Part shown: piece after piece, positions 36,946-46,359 of the stretch | Layout of the letters: the number at the start of each line of letters is the position of its first letter | Numbering within the stretch: position 1 is the stretch's first letter | Source: DATBAT01 sp963824805 | GTDB lineage: Bacteria; Acidobacteriota; Terriglobia; Terriglobales; Acidobacteriaceae | Assembly (NCBI GenBank): GCA_963824805.1 | Contig: CAWGQZ010000087.1 | Coordinates: 1-64,000, forward strand | Length of the DNA stretch: 64,000 bases | Reading direction: 5' to 3' | Translations under genes and position numbers: made by a program | The notes under the pieces: model-generated | Seen by the model: the letters and a program-made list of their open reading frames with translations, nothing else | What the model was told of the DNA's origin: nothing | The model's database searches: none

Positions 36946-37623
36946 CTACTCAAATGATTTGGCGATGAAATCGCGGATCGCCATTTCATGTTGAAGCGCC
37001 ATCTTGGTGAACTGAATACCCTGCCGAACACCGTCGGTCCAGACCACCGTCCCTAATGCCTCTATCGTTCCGGCATAGTCGGGGATACTGAAGGCGATCC
37101 GCAAAATTTCTCCCTGCTTTAGATTGGCATTGTCCAACTGAATGCCGCCATGGCTAAGATTCAAGCTGCTTACTTTGAAAGTATTCGATTCCTTTATACA
37201 TGTCACTTCGGTCTGCAGCGGGATTCGCGAATAGCGGCGGCGGTTTTGAAACAGGCCGCCTCGAACGGTTCGCAGTAGCTTGCTCAGCCGGTGGCGGTCA
37301 ATCGGCTTGTGCAAGAAATAGGTCGCGCCAATTGCGAACGCTTCCTGCATGGCCTCCTTGTCGTCGCGGCCGGTAACCACCACGATCGGAGTGGATTTGT
37401 TCCAGGAAGACATCCGGATCCGGCGGGCCAGTTCCAGACCGGACACCTTGGGCATTTCAAGATCGAGGAAAATTCCGTCAAAACGTTCCTTGTTCACCAT
37501 GGCGGCAGCCCGTTCACTATCACTTACCGGACGCACCTCGGCGTTCAGCGAGCCAAATACTTCCGTCATCATTTCCAAGCTGGGAATATCGTCCTCCACC
37601 AGCAAGAGATTCAGATTGTCCAT
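36946..37623 (-). CDS. Response regulator with REC and PilZ domains
   Basis: 225 residues from ATG 37623, with a purine-rich GGAGGGGGAGGA just upstream. An in-frame start at 37698 only adds a non-conserved tail. The REC domain (residues 1-120) has the acidic pair in LLLVEDD, phosphoacceptor Asp in FLDLEMP, Thr in VVVTGRDD and Lys in FLHKPID. A PilZ domain follows (NRRRYSRIPL gives the RxxxR-like motif, then SSLNLSHGGIQLD with the D/NxSxxG motif), predicted to bind cyclic-di-GMP. No histidine kinase is adjacent. Confidence 0.92.
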   Translation of the reverse strand: MDNLNLLLVEDDIPSLEMMTEVFGSLNAEVRPVSDSERAAAMVNKERFDGIFLDLEMPKVSGLELARRIRMSSWNKSTPIVVVTGRDDKEAMQEAFAIGATYFLHKPIDRHRLSKLLRTVRGGLFQNRRRYSRIPLQTEVTCIKESNTFKVSSLNLSHGGIQLDNANLKQGEILRIAFSIPDYAGTIEALGTVVWTDGVRQGIQFTKMALQHEMAIRDFIAKSFE

Positions 37624-37754
37624 TCCTCCCCCTCCGCACGGTCGCGGCTGGCGACCATGCCACACCATTGTTATCCGGGAGACACAAGCATCGGTCATCG
37701 CCGCAGGCGGAACAATCAGGTGGACTTGGTATTACCTTGGTATGAGAACAGTTG

Positions 37755-39335
37755 TTACTGGCGGTTTTGCACAGCAGGGATTTCGTAGCTCCGGGCTATC
37801 TCGCGAAATCTCTGCACCTGTTTTTCCTGCCACTGTGCATCCTGCTTCAGTTCCTTGGCCATGATCTCGGCTACACGCGGCGCCATGGATATGGCGGCCT
37901 TGGAATTCAGAAACAACGCCCGAGTCCGCCGGGCAAGAACGTCTTCTACTGTGCGAGCCATCTCCGATCTTGTGGTCCAGACCACTTCAGCCCCGCAGTA
38001 TGGCAATGCTGGATGAAGCGGCTCACCCAGCGCCGGGTCTTCGCGAATCAGGTTTTGGATGGAAGGCGCATCCGCTCCATAGACGGCGAGGCTGTCGAAC
38101 TTTGCGGCGTTCTTGTGAAATCCACGGATGGTTAAGTGCTGAGTTTGAGATGGCATCTCGGGCAAGCGTGCCAGCATGGCGGCCTGATTGATGCAATCCT
38201 CCGCCATGTGGCGATAGGTCGTCCACTTGCCGCCGGCGATGCTAAGCAGGCCGGAGTTATCGATGCGGATGGTGTGGTCGCGCGATAACGTGGATGTGTT
38301 GGCCGCGGCTCCGCTGCTGACCAGCGGCCGGATGCCGACGAACACACTAAGCACGTCGTCCCGAGATGGGGCTTTGTGCAGGTAGCTGGCAGCGGTTTCA
38401 AGAATGAAATCGATCTCTTCGGGAAACGGCCTCGGCTCCAACGACAATTCGGTGATCGGAGTATCGGTGGTGCCCACCACCGTGTGACCGTGCCAAGGGA
38501 TGGCGAACATGACGCGGCCATCACTGGTGTGTGGCACCATGATGGCGCTGTCGCCGGGGAGAAATGAATGGTCAAACACCAGGTGGATTCCCTGGCTGGG
38601 GGAAATCATCGGCGTGATAGTGGGGTCGGCAAGACGTCTCACCGAATCAGAGAACGGACCAGTCGCGTTGATCACTACTTTGGCTGGCGCGGTGAATTTA
38701 GAGCCGCCTTCGACATCGATAGCTTCGACGCCGGCGACAAAACCATCGTCGCCTTTGATGACTCCTGTGACTGGCGCGTAGTTCAAGAGGGTTGCGCCAT
38801 GGTCGGCGGCCGTCTGCACTAAATTAATTAACAGCCGGGTGTCGTCGAATTGGCCGTCATAGTAGACGACTCCACCACGAAGACCTTCCGGCTTGATTGT
38901 AGGTAGCCGTTCCAGCGTTTCTTCGCGCGACAAGATTTGCGAGGGGCCAAAGTTGTATTTTCCCGCAAGCAGGTCGTAGATCTTGAGGCCCAGTCCGTAA
39001 AATGGCGCCTCCCACCAGTCGTAACGGGGTACGACGAATGCAAGGTCGCTGACCAGGTGCGGCGCATTCTGGCGGAGGATGCCGCGCTCGCGCAGCGCCT
39101 CCATGACCAGCGAAATATTTCCCTGCTCCAGATAACGGACGCCGCCGTGCACTAGCTTAGTGCTGCGGCTGGATGTGCCTTTGCCGAAGTCGCTCTGCTC
39201 CAGCAACAGGACTTCGTATCCACGCGAAGCTGCGTCCACCGCGCTGCCTACGCCGCTGGCGCCACCACCAATGATGAGAATGTCCCAGGGTTCACTGCGC
39301 TCCAGCACCCGGTTGAGCATCTGCTGCCGGTTCAT
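37755..39335 (-). CDS. glpD: Aerobic glycerol-3-phosphate dehydrogenase
   Basis: 526 residues. The N-terminal FAD-binding GxGxxG is ILIIGGGASGVGSAVDAASRG. GTSSRSTKLVHGGVRYLEQG, TGVEAIDVEGG-like substrate-domain segments and GGKWTTYRHMAED near residue 390 are GlpD signatures, and the C-terminal DAO domain ends with the helical cap. It oxidises glycerol-3-phosphate to DHAP and feeds electrons to quinone. The start overlaps the glpK stop by four bases. It is the last gene of a glpF-glpK-glpD operon. Confidence 0.95.
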   Translation of the reverse strand: MNRQQMLNRVLERSEPWDILIIGGGASGVGSAVDAASRGYEVLLLEQSDFGKGTSSRSTKLVHGGVRYLEQGNISLVMEALRERGILRQNAPHLVSDLAFVVPRYDWWEAPFYGLGLKIYDLLAGKYNFGPSQILSREETLERLPTIKPEGLRGGVVYYDGQFDDTRLLINLVQTAADHGATLLNYAPVTGVIKGDDGFVAGVEAIDVEGGSKFTAPAKVVINATGPFSDSVRRLADPTITPMISPSQGIHLVFDHSFLPGDSAIMVPHTSDGRVMFAIPWHGHTVVGTTDTPITELSLEPRPFPEEIDFILETAASYLHKAPSRDDVLSVFVGIRPLVSSGAAANTSTLSRDHTIRIDNSGLLSIAGGKWTTYRHMAEDCINQAAMLARLPEMPSQTQHLTIRGFHKNAAKFDSLAVYGADAPSIQNLIREDPALGEPLHPALPYCGAEVVWTTRSEMARTVEDVLARRTRALFLNSKAAISMAPRVAEIMAKELKQDAQWQEKQVQRFREIARSYEIPAVQNRQ

Positions 39336-40831
39336 GCTTTGGCTTCCGCCTCCCAGGCCTTTGCACGAGACAAAGCTTTATTCCATTGCTCGCGAAGCGT
39401 CGCCGCTTGAGGCCGGGCCATCTTCGGCTCAAAGCGCCGCTCGCCCTTGGGCATCCCTGCCAGGGCCTGGGCATCGCGCCAGAAACCCACACCGAGTCCT
39501 GCGAGATAGGCCGCGCCGAGTGCCGTGGTCTCGGTCACGTCGGGCCGCACCACGGAAATATTCATGATGTCGGCCTGAAACTGCATGAGCGCATCGTTGG
39601 CCGAAGCTCCTCCGTCGACGCGCATTTCCTTGATCGGCAGAGCCGCATCGCGCCGCATCGCGTCCAACAGATCGGCAACCTGGTAGGCGATGCTCTCGAG
39701 GGCGGCGCGCGCCAGGTGACCCGCTGTTGATCCGCGGGTCAAGCCGAAGATCGAGCCGCGTGCGTAGGCGTCCCAATGCGGCGCGCCCAATCCGACAAAT
39801 GCCGGAACCATATAGACTCCGCCGTTATCGGAAACCGATGCTGCGAGTTGCTCAATTTCGCCGGAGGTGCGAATTAGTCCAAGGCCGTCGCGAAGCCACT
39901 GCACCACTGCTCCACCGACGAACACGCTGCCTTCCAGCGCGTATTCGGTCTTGTCGCCAATTTTCCAGGCGACAGTTGTAACCAAGCGATTCGAGGAAGA
40001 CACCGCTTTGGTTCCGGTGTTTTGCAGCATGAAGCAACCGGTGCCGTAGGTGTTCTTGGCCAGGCCGGGCGCGGTACAGCATTGGCCAAACAGCGACGCC
40101 TGCTGATCTCCCGCGATACCCGCGATGGGAACATCTCCCAAGCCCAGGGTCGTCGTTACTTCGGCATAGACCTCGCTGCTGCTGCAAACCGCAGGCATCA
40201 TCGACGCAGGAACATTCAGCAAATTCAGAAGCTCGTCATCCCACTGGCAGGTACGAATGTTGAACAGCATGGTGCGTGACGCGTTGCTGATGTCAGTGAT
40301 GTGAACCCGTCCGCTGGTCAGGTTCCAGACCAGCCAACTATCCACGGTGCCGAACGCCAATTTTCCTGCCTCGGCTAATTTGCGGGCGCCTTGGACGTGG
40401 TCGAGGATCCAGGCGATCTTGGTTCCGGAGAAATAGGAATCAATCAACAGGCCAGTTTTATCCTGGATTAGTTTCTCGTGTCCCTGGGCCCGGAGCTGGC
40501 CACAGTAGTCTGCGGTGCGCCGGTCCTGCCAGACGATGGCATTGTGAATCGGCTTCCCGGTCTCGCGATTCCACACAATCGCGGTCTCGCGCTGGTTGGT
40601 AATTCCAATCGCCGCCACGTCACGCGGACGCGCCTGGGCCCGGCTCAGGGCCTCGATGGCCACGCTGATTTGCGAACTCCAGATTTCTTCTGGATTGTGT
40701 TCGACCCACCCGGTCTGGGGAAATATCTGCTCAAATTCACGTTGTGCTACCGCTACGATTGCGCCCTGCTGGTCAAAGACGATAGCGCGCGAGCTGGTGG
40801 TGCCCTGATCGAGGGCCAGAATATATGGCAA
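39332..40831 (-). CDS. glpK: Glycerol kinase
   Basis: 499 residues, the standard FGGY-kinase length. Motifs include LALDQGTTSSRAIVFD at the N-terminus, AIGITNQRETAIVW, GIAGDQQASLFGQ, TYGTGCFMLQNTG and the C-terminal MRVDGGASANDALMQFQAD. It phosphorylates glycerol to glycerol-3-phosphate, trapping glycerol brought in by the adjacent GlpF and supplying GlpD. It starts 12 bases after the glpF stop. Confidence 0.97.
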   Translation of the reverse strand: MPYILALDQGTTSSRAIVFDQQGAIVAVAQREFEQIFPQTGWVEHNPEEIWSSQISVAIEALSRAQARPRDVAAIGITNQRETAIVWNRETGKPIHNAIVWQDRRTADYCGQLRAQGHEKLIQDKTGLLIDSYFSGTKIAWILDHVQGARKLAEAGKLAFGTVDSWLVWNLTSGRVHITDISNASRTMLFNIRTCQWDDELLNLLNVPASMMPAVCSSSEVYAEVTTTLGLGDVPIAGIAGDQQASLFGQCCTAPGLAKNTYGTGCFMLQNTGTKAVSSSNRLVTTVAWKIGDKTEYALEGSVFVGGAVVQWLRDGLGLIRTSGEIEQLAASVSDNGGVYMVPAFVGLGAPHWDAYARGSIFGLTRGSTAGHLARAALESIAYQVADLLDAMRRDAALPIKEMRVDGGASANDALMQFQADIMNISVVRPDVTETTALGAAYLAGLGVGFWRDAQALAGMPKGERRFEPKMARPQAATLREQWNKALSRAKAWEAEAKA

Positions 40832-40843
40832 GGCTGCCTCCTG

Positions 40844-41629
40844 TTAATTTCTGTCCAGGTTCTTCAGGAATGGACGAATCCCGAAGTCGTAAAGCGCGCT
40901 GCCGATCAGACCTCCCACCAGCGGCCCGACGATTGGCACCCACCACACGTGTGTACCATCGGTGATTCCGTTATCTCGAAAACCCGCAACCAGAGTGAAG
41001 AGCCGTGGACCAAAGTCGCGCGCCGGGTTGATGGCATAGCCATGCATGCCGCCGAAGCTCATGCCGATAGCGACCACCACCAGCCCTATCATCAGCGAAG
41101 CGAGATTGGCTCCCGGCGGAGTGTTCAGTTCGTCCGTAATTGCAAATATCAACAATAGCAATAATCCAGTGCCGATGATTTGATCCAGCAAACCCGCTTG
41201 GGGCATGCCAGCGAAAGCCGGGAAGGTAGTAAATACCCCGGCGGTCTTCTCCAGCATGGGATCTACCTGATGGAAGGCCGGAAGGTAATTACGATAGACC
41301 ACCGCCGCTGCAAGGAACGCTCCCGCAGTCTGGGCGATGGAATATGGCAGCACGTTGCGCCAGGGAAATCCGCGAAACACCGCCAGGCTCAGGGTGACAG
41401 CGGGATTCAGGTGGGCGCCGGAAATTCTTCCGGCAACGTAAATACCCATGGTGACCGCCAGGCCCCAGCCGATGGTGATATTGGTATAGCCGCCGTGGAC
41501 AATATCGCCGGCGTTCTTGGTGGGAAACAGCACCACCATGGCCACCACACCCGTTCCAAACAGAATCAGGACAAACGTTCCCAGAAATTCCGCAATCAAC
41601 TGTGCCAGTAACGTGGGTTTGCCGCTCAT
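40844..41629 (-). CDS. glpF: Glycerol facilitator, aquaglyceroporin (MIP family)
   Basis: 261 residues with six membrane helices and two half-helices carrying the NPA boxes: GAHLNPAVTLSLAVF and GYAINPARDFGPRLF. The Asp directly after the second NPAR is typical of glycerol-conducting GlpF rather than strict water channels. It mediates passive glycerol entry. It is the first gene of the glpFKD operon and has GGAGATAACC just upstream of its start. Confidence 0.95.
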   Translation of the reverse strand: MSGKPTLLAQLIAEFLGTFVLILFGTGVVAMVVLFPTKNAGDIVHGGYTNITIGWGLAVTMGIYVAGRISGAHLNPAVTLSLAVFRGFPWRNVLPYSIAQTAGAFLAAAVVYRNYLPAFHQVDPMLEKTAGVFTTFPAFAGMPQAGLLDQIIGTGLLLLLIFAITDELNTPPGANLASLMIGLVVVAIGMSFGGMHGYAINPARDFGPRLFTLVAGFRDNGITDGTHVWWVPIVGPLVGGLIGSALYDFGIRPFLKNLDRN

Positions 41630-41683
41630 GGTTATCTCCTGCTTTCTTCGTGGAGCGAGGACGCGCTAGTCTAACAAGCATTT

Positions 41684-43081
41684 TCAATCCGAAGCTGATA
41701 CCTGATATTGCTCGATCTTCCCGTCCGGCATATCGCGGACCCAAACTTCTACGCCCCTATCGCGAAACTTTGCGGAGTACGCATGGAACGTCATTCCTCC
41801 GCGATCTTCCTGACTGGTCTGGACGAAAGATGAAAGAGGTCCCAACGGACCCAGGCCGGACGCAAAGTCTTGCAGCGCAGGGTCGGTAAAGTAGCTGTTC
41901 GCGTTGGATGTAAAAAGAGTCCGATCGATGGTTCCCTGCTGCAGCCCTTCAAAAATCTTGCGGTCGCGTTCGACTGCCCCATTTTGCGCAACCGGAGCAA
42001 AGAGCAAGGGTGCAATTCCGTAAGCGATGGCGGAGGGAGTTCCCCCTGAATCCTGATTGATAAACACAAGCACTGCCGCCCGGTCGTCGGGGAATACAGC
42101 ATTGTGGGTTGTAAACCCGGATACCTCGCCTCCGTGGCTCCAAACTCGATGCCCTTGGAATTCCTTTACATCGATTCCCAGACCATAGCCTGTACACAGT
42201 CCATTCTTCAGGCAGGTTTGCGTCTCCATCACGCGGTATGATTCGGGTTTCAACAGAACCTGATTCATCATGGCGATGTCCCACTTCGCCAGATCTTCCG
42301 TCGACATTGCCAGTTCCCCCGCGGCAAATAGCCATCCCTTGGCCTCTTTGGGCGCAATTCGAGCCGGTCCCAACCCATAACGCATGTAGCCGGTAGCGTC
42401 GGTGTCGCCGAGATGCTTCTGATCGATATTAAGCACGCTCTTCATTCCGAGCGGCGCAAACAACTTTGATTGAATGAATTGGAAGAACGGCAGGCCGCTC
42501 GCCTTCTCAACAATCAGCCCGGCAATCACGAAGTTGGTGTTGCTGTACTGCCACTTGGTACCGGGATTGAAATCCAAGGGCTTACGGGCCCAGCGATCGA
42601 GAATTTCCTCCGCCTTGACCGGCTTTAGCATGAACGGCGGAACATAATCCTGCGGCCAGTAGTCCTGGTACCCGGAAGTATGCGACAGCAGTTGGCGGAT
42701 AGTTACCTCTTTTGCCCGGGTGAGGCTCGGCAAAAAGCGAGAAACCGGGTCGTCGATGGAAAGCTTGCCTTGCTCCGCCAGCAACAGGATCGCCATCGCC
42801 GTAAATTGCTTGGAAACCGATCCGATGCTGTAGCGCATCTCGGGACGGGCTGCAGTATGGCTTTCGATCCGTGCCATACCATAGGCCTGCAAATAGACAA
42901 TCTGTCCATTTTGAACCACGCCTACCGACGCGCTGGGAACACCTCGTGCGGCCAGTTCCCGGGTGGCAACTTCATCGATCCTTTTCGCAAGCTCGGGTGA
43001 AATCCTGGAATTCTGAGCCTGCGTTTGAAAACTAACTAGAACCAGAACGACGAAAAGATGGCACCGAAGAAACATTTTCAT
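41684..43081 (-). CDS. Class C beta-lactamase-like serine hydrolase, secreted
   Basis: About 465 residues from ATG 43081. The open frame runs on to 43303 with no family support, and the 43081 start gives a signal peptide (FLRCHLFVVLVLVSFQTQAQ). The active site is SxxK (GSVSKQFTAMAIL), YxN (QYSNTNF) and HGG-type (WSHGGEVSGF). A 100-residue C-terminal extension follows. Members include beta-lactamases, DD-peptidases and esterases, and the substrate is not determined. It is divergent from the ketoacyl synthase gene across 112 bases. Confidence 0.9.
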   Translation of the reverse strand: MKMFLRCHLFVVLVLVSFQTQAQNSRISPELAKRIDEVATRELAARGVPSASVGVVQNGQIVYLQAYGMARIESHTAARPEMRYSIGSVSKQFTAMAILLLAEQGKLSIDDPVSRFLPSLTRAKEVTIRQLLSHTSGYQDYWPQDYVPPFMLKPVKAEEILDRWARKPLDFNPGTKWQYSNTNFVIAGLIVEKASGLPFFQFIQSKLFAPLGMKSVLNIDQKHLGDTDATGYMRYGLGPARIAPKEAKGWLFAAGELAMSTEDLAKWDIAMMNQVLLKPESYRVMETQTCLKNGLCTGYGLGIDVKEFQGHRVWSHGGEVSGFTTHNAVFPDDRAAVLVFINQDSGGTPSAIAYGIAPLLFAPVAQNGAVERDRKIFEGLQQGTIDRTLFTSNANSYFTDPALQDFASGLGPLGPLSSFVQTSQEDRGGMTFHAYSAKFRDRGVEVWVRDMPDGKIEQYQVSASD

Positions 43082-43193
43082 GGAGTTTTCCCGAAAGCTC
43101 CGGCGAAGTGTAGCATGTACCGTCAAGGCGATTGCCGGCGCTACCTTGGCCGCATCTAACCTGGTTTCGACCACACTTAAGGAGCCGTCCTCT

Positions 43194-44444
43194 GTGAAGA
43201 AGCGCGTAGTGATTACTGGAATGGGATGCGTCAGTCCGAACGGCATTGGCAATGAGGCATTTTCGGAGGCAATTCTCGAAGGCCGTAGCGGGGTGAAGCG
43301 CATCTCGCGTTTCGACCCTTCAGAAATTCAGGTGCAGATCGCCGGTGAAGTCCGTGACTTCGATGAGCTGGCGTGGGTGGACAAGCGAGAGCGGAAGCAC
43401 GTATCCCGTGTTTTGCCGCTTGCTCTGGCTGCCGCAACTGAAGCGCTGAAGGACGCAGGCCTCGATACTGATTCCCTTCCATTGGAGGAGAAGCGCCGCT
43501 TCGGAGTGATTCTTGGCTCAGGTGGAGGCTCGCAGGAGTTCACCGAAGAGCAGTACCGCCTCTTCTTTCATCAGCAGTACAAATCCATGAGCCTGTTCTG
43601 CGTTCCCACCGGGGTCATGGGAACTCTCTCCAGCGAACTTAGCGTTCGCTTCGGCCTGCGCGGATCGAGCCACGTGGTCACCACCGGATGTACATCCTCC
43701 ACCGACGCCTTCGGCTACTCTTTGCGGCAGATCCAGTCCGGCCGGCTCGACATGGTGCTCAGTGGCGGCGCCGACGCGCCGATCGCACTGGGCATTGTGA
43801 AAGGGTTCATCCTGATGAAGATTCTCACCGACTCCTGGAATGATCAGCCGGAGCGCGGTTCGCGGCCGTTCTCAGGAAACCGCGACGGTTTTGTGGTGGC
43901 GGAGGGGGCATGGATGTTCATACTCGAGGAATATGAGCACGCCCACGCCCGCGGAGCGCGAATCCTGGCAGAAGTTCGCGGCTATGGCTCGACCTGTGAG
44001 GCCTTTCACCGCGTGCGTTTGCAGGAATGTGGAGAGGAACCTGCCCGTGCAATCCAGAATGCGATGTCAGAGGCAGGCATCGCACCGGGCAACGTGGACT
44101 ACGTAAATTTACATGGCACATCCACCCAACTGAACGATCGCATCGAAACCCGGGCTTTGAAATTGGTGCTTGGCGAACACGCGCCACAGGTACCGATGTC
44201 AGCTCTGAAATCTCAGATCGGGCATCCCCAGGGCGCTTGCGGTGCTGCCGGGGTGGCTGCGACCATCGTCGCCATGAGGAACGGGAAAATTCCTCCGACC
44301 ATCAACCTGGACAATCGCGACCCAGACTGTGACCTGGACTATGTTCCCGATGCCGGGCGTGCACAAAAAATTGAGCACGCGGTCTGCAATTGCATCGCCT
44401 TCGGCTCAAAGAACTCGGCTCTTGTATTAAGAAATGCCAGCTAA
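43194..44444 (+). CDS. Beta-ketoacyl-ACP synthase family protein (FabF-like), stand-alone
   Basis: 416 residues from GTG 43194, with AAGGAG nine bases upstream. An in-frame ATG at 43080 adds a non-family N-terminus. The catalytic triad is Cys166 (TGCTSSTDA), His307 (NLHGTSTQ) and His344 (QIGHPQGACGAAG), as expected for a condensing KAS I/II enzyme. The nucleophile context TGCTSS differs from the usual TACATG of housekeeping FabF. No ACP or other fatty-acid genes are nearby, so it may serve a specialised lipid or polyketide rather than bulk fatty-acid synthesis. Confidence 0.9.
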   Translation: MKKRVVITGMGCVSPNGIGNEAFSEAILEGRSGVKRISRFDPSEIQVQIAGEVRDFDELAWVDKRERKHVSRVLPLALAAATEALKDAGLDTDSLPLEEKRRFGVILGSGGGSQEFTEEQYRLFFHQQYKSMSLFCVPTGVMGTLSSELSVRFGLRGSSHVVTTGCTSSTDAFGYSLRQIQSGRLDMVLSGGADAPIALGIVKGFILMKILTDSWNDQPERGSRPFSGNRDGFVVAEGAWMFILEEYEHAHARGARILAEVRGYGSTCEAFHRVRLQECGEEPARAIQNAMSEAGIAPGNVDYVNLHGTSTQLNDRIETRALKLVLGEHAPQVPMSALKSQIGHPQGACGAAGVAATIVAMRNGKIPPTINLDNRDPDCDLDYVPDAGRAQKIEHAVCNCIAFGSKNSALVLRNAS

Positions 44445-44457
44445 CCGCAAGAATTCT

Positions 44458-44944
44458 ATGACCAACGAATTGCATTCGACTGTGGTGAACGCATTTGTAG
44501 CGAGATACACCGAACTGGCAGAGAGCGCTATCGCGATGGCCGCGACTCTTTCCGAAGAGCAGTTCTGGCAAAGGCCGTTTCCCTTCGGAAACAGTTTCGG
44601 CCATCTGGTGTTGCATCTTACCGGGAACTTGAATTACTACATTGGCGCAGAGGTCGGCAAGACCGGCTACGTTCGTGATCGTGATCTTGAATTCGCAGAC
44701 CCGAAGCAGGTCCCGAAAGCCGAGGCGCTGGCGAACTTCCGGGACGCTGTGGCGACCGTTGTACGGACGGCACAAGCGCCAATCCTCAAATGACTGGGCA
44801 AAGTTCTACACCGCGGTGCGCGAAGACGACGCAGGAAATCGCTTCACCATCTTCCTGCGGTGCGCCACGCACCTGCACCTTCACGTGGGACAAATGAACT
44901 ATTTATGTTTTGCGTTGTCGGGGAAGACGGCTACTGGTCCTTGA
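44458..44944 (+). CDS. DinB-like (DUF1572-type) four-helix protein, frameshifted
   Basis: The first frame gives an N-terminal DinB-like bundle with a His motif (GHLVLHLTGNLNYY). It ends prematurely near 44790, and a second frame continues directly as SSNDWAKFYTAVREDD and HLHLHVGQMNYL, the C-terminal helix with the remaining His ligands. The break lies in 44775-44785. DinB-fold proteins bind a divalent metal through three His residues and include thiol-dependent transferases; the function here is unknown. It starts 13 bases after the ketoacyl synthase stop. A sequence error is likely. Confidence 0.72.
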
Positions 44945-45173
44945 GTTTAAGTTTGGACTTGTTGTCTTCCAGGAACTGGCGAAGCTGTTCGCTGAGGTCC
45001 AGCAGCCGAATCCATTGCTCGTAGTAAAGGGTGACCGGAAATCGACCCAGCCCATAAACGCTGACTCCACCCTTTTCACCCACCCGGAACTCAAGATTGC
45101 CGGTTCGCTTTGGTCCCTGTTTTTCCAATTGTTCCAGGCGCGCTTTCAGCTCTTCATAAGTTGGTTCTGCCAC
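44931..45173 (-). CDS. Small protein with helical N-terminus, unknown function
   Basis: 80 residues. It begins with a predicted coiled-coil-like helix (TYEELKARLEQLEKQ), then a beta stretch (LEFRVGEKGGVSVYGLGRFPVTLYY as two strands) and a final helix ending in Lys. GAGGTGAA directly before the ATG is a good ribosome binding site. It is convergent with the DinB-like gene and overlaps its end by 14 bases. I cannot assign a function. Confidence 0.75.
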   Translation of the reverse strand: MAEPTYEELKARLEQLEKQGPKRTGNLEFRVGEKGGVSVYGLGRFPVTLYYEQWIRLLDLSEQLRQFLEDNKSKLKLKDQ

Positions 45174-45324
45174 ATTTCACCTCGTGAGGAACTAATTATA
45201 AGGCAACAATTTACACAGTTGGAGGCGGACTCCGACGTTTACGTTAGATGCGATACAGTCTTTCCGGTATTGACCAGCCGTTACAATTCCATGACATTAA
45301 GAATCGTCCCCAGGAATATCCCTT

Positions 45325-45702
45325 TTGACTATTCGCATTCTTATCGTGGATGACAGTCCTCTTGTGCGCCGCGGAATCCGAGGTTGCATTCAGAACAATA
45401 CGGACTGGGAAATCTGCGGAGAGGCCGACGATGGCCAATCTGCAGTGGAGATGGTCTCGCGGCTGAAGCCGGACTTGGTCATACTGGATCTCTCCATGCC
45501 GATCATGAATGGTCTCGACGCCGCCCGCACGATTTCCCGGATATCGCCGGAAACCCACATGGTCATGTTCACCATGCTTGACTGTAACGACCTGCTGAAA
45601 TCCAGCGCCGAGGCGGTTGGTATCAAGCACATCTTTTCAAAGACCCACGGATTCAGCGATCAAGTCTTAGACAAAATTCGTTCTCTCTTTGCGGCTGCCT
45701 GA
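45325..45702 (+). CDS. Single-domain response regulator (REC only)
   Basis: 125 residues with a full receiver domain and no output domain. It has the acidic pair in ILIVDDSPLVR, phosphoacceptor Asp in VILDLSMP, Thr/Ser in MFTMLDC and Lys in FSKTHGF. The start is TTG at 45325, because a stop precedes it in frame and no ATG is available. AGGA lies a few bases upstream. Stand-alone receivers act as phosphate sinks or bind partner proteins. No kinase of the histidine type is adjacent. Confidence 0.88.
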   Translation: MTIRILIVDDSPLVRRGIRGCIQNNTDWEICGEADDGQSAVEMVSRLKPDLVILDLSMPIMNGLDAARTISRISPETHMVMFTMLDCNDLLKSSAEAVGIKHIFSKTHGFSDQVLDKIRSLFAAA

Positions 45703-45766
45703 TCTGCCCTTTTTTCATAGCGAAGTAAGTGGGATAATAACTGCTCCAGCGGTGGAGGAAAACCTA

Positions 45767-46268
45767 ATGATCAGTGAAGCGCTCCTGCAGGAATTCGACG
45801 AGGAGATAAAGAAGACACGCAAAACTCTGGAGCGCGTTCCAGACAAGGCTGATTTCGCGCCTCATGCCAAGTCGATGAAGTTGGGGCGGCTGGCCTCTCA
45901 CGTCGCCGAGTTGGGTGGATTTGGGCTTTCCGTCTTGACCACACCGGAATTGGATTTTTCTAAAGGGAGTTACAAGCCGTTGCCGTTCGAGTCGGCCGCG
46001 CAACTAGTTAAAGTCCTGGACGAGGGTGCCGGCTAAGGTCCGGGTAGCTCTGATGAGCACTTCTGACGCCGTCTGGAGCGAACCCTGGAAACTATCGTTT
46101 CAGGGCAAGCCGATCTTCGAAGGCAGGAGATTTCTCGCTTACCGACAGATGTTCCTCAATCACCTAATCCACCATCGCGCCCAGCTTGGAGTGTATTTGA
46201 GGATGACGGAACAGCCGGTTCCGGCAACCTATGGTCCGTCTGCCGACGACACGATGGGATTCTCGTAA
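45767..46268 (+). CDS. DinB family protein (possible damage-inducible type), frameshifted
   Basis: It starts at ATG 45767 with GGAGGA nearby. The first frame (SEALLQEFDEEIKKTRKTLERVP and LGRLASHVAELGGFG, with the first His) stops at 46036. A second frame begins at 46026 and carries the rest (AKVRVALMSTSDAVW and MFLNHLIHHRAQLGVYLRM, with the other His ligands). One base is wrong within 46018-46036. The reconstructed protein has about 166 residues, normal for DinB. It lies next to the REC protein gene. Confidence 0.75.
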
Positions 46269-46359
46269 AGAGCTGGGCACGTCAAGCTACCCTCTACAGA
46301 GGTTTGACCCCATCCAACTGACGCCATACCATTGAGCGGCGCGAGTCCGCATTCCCCTC

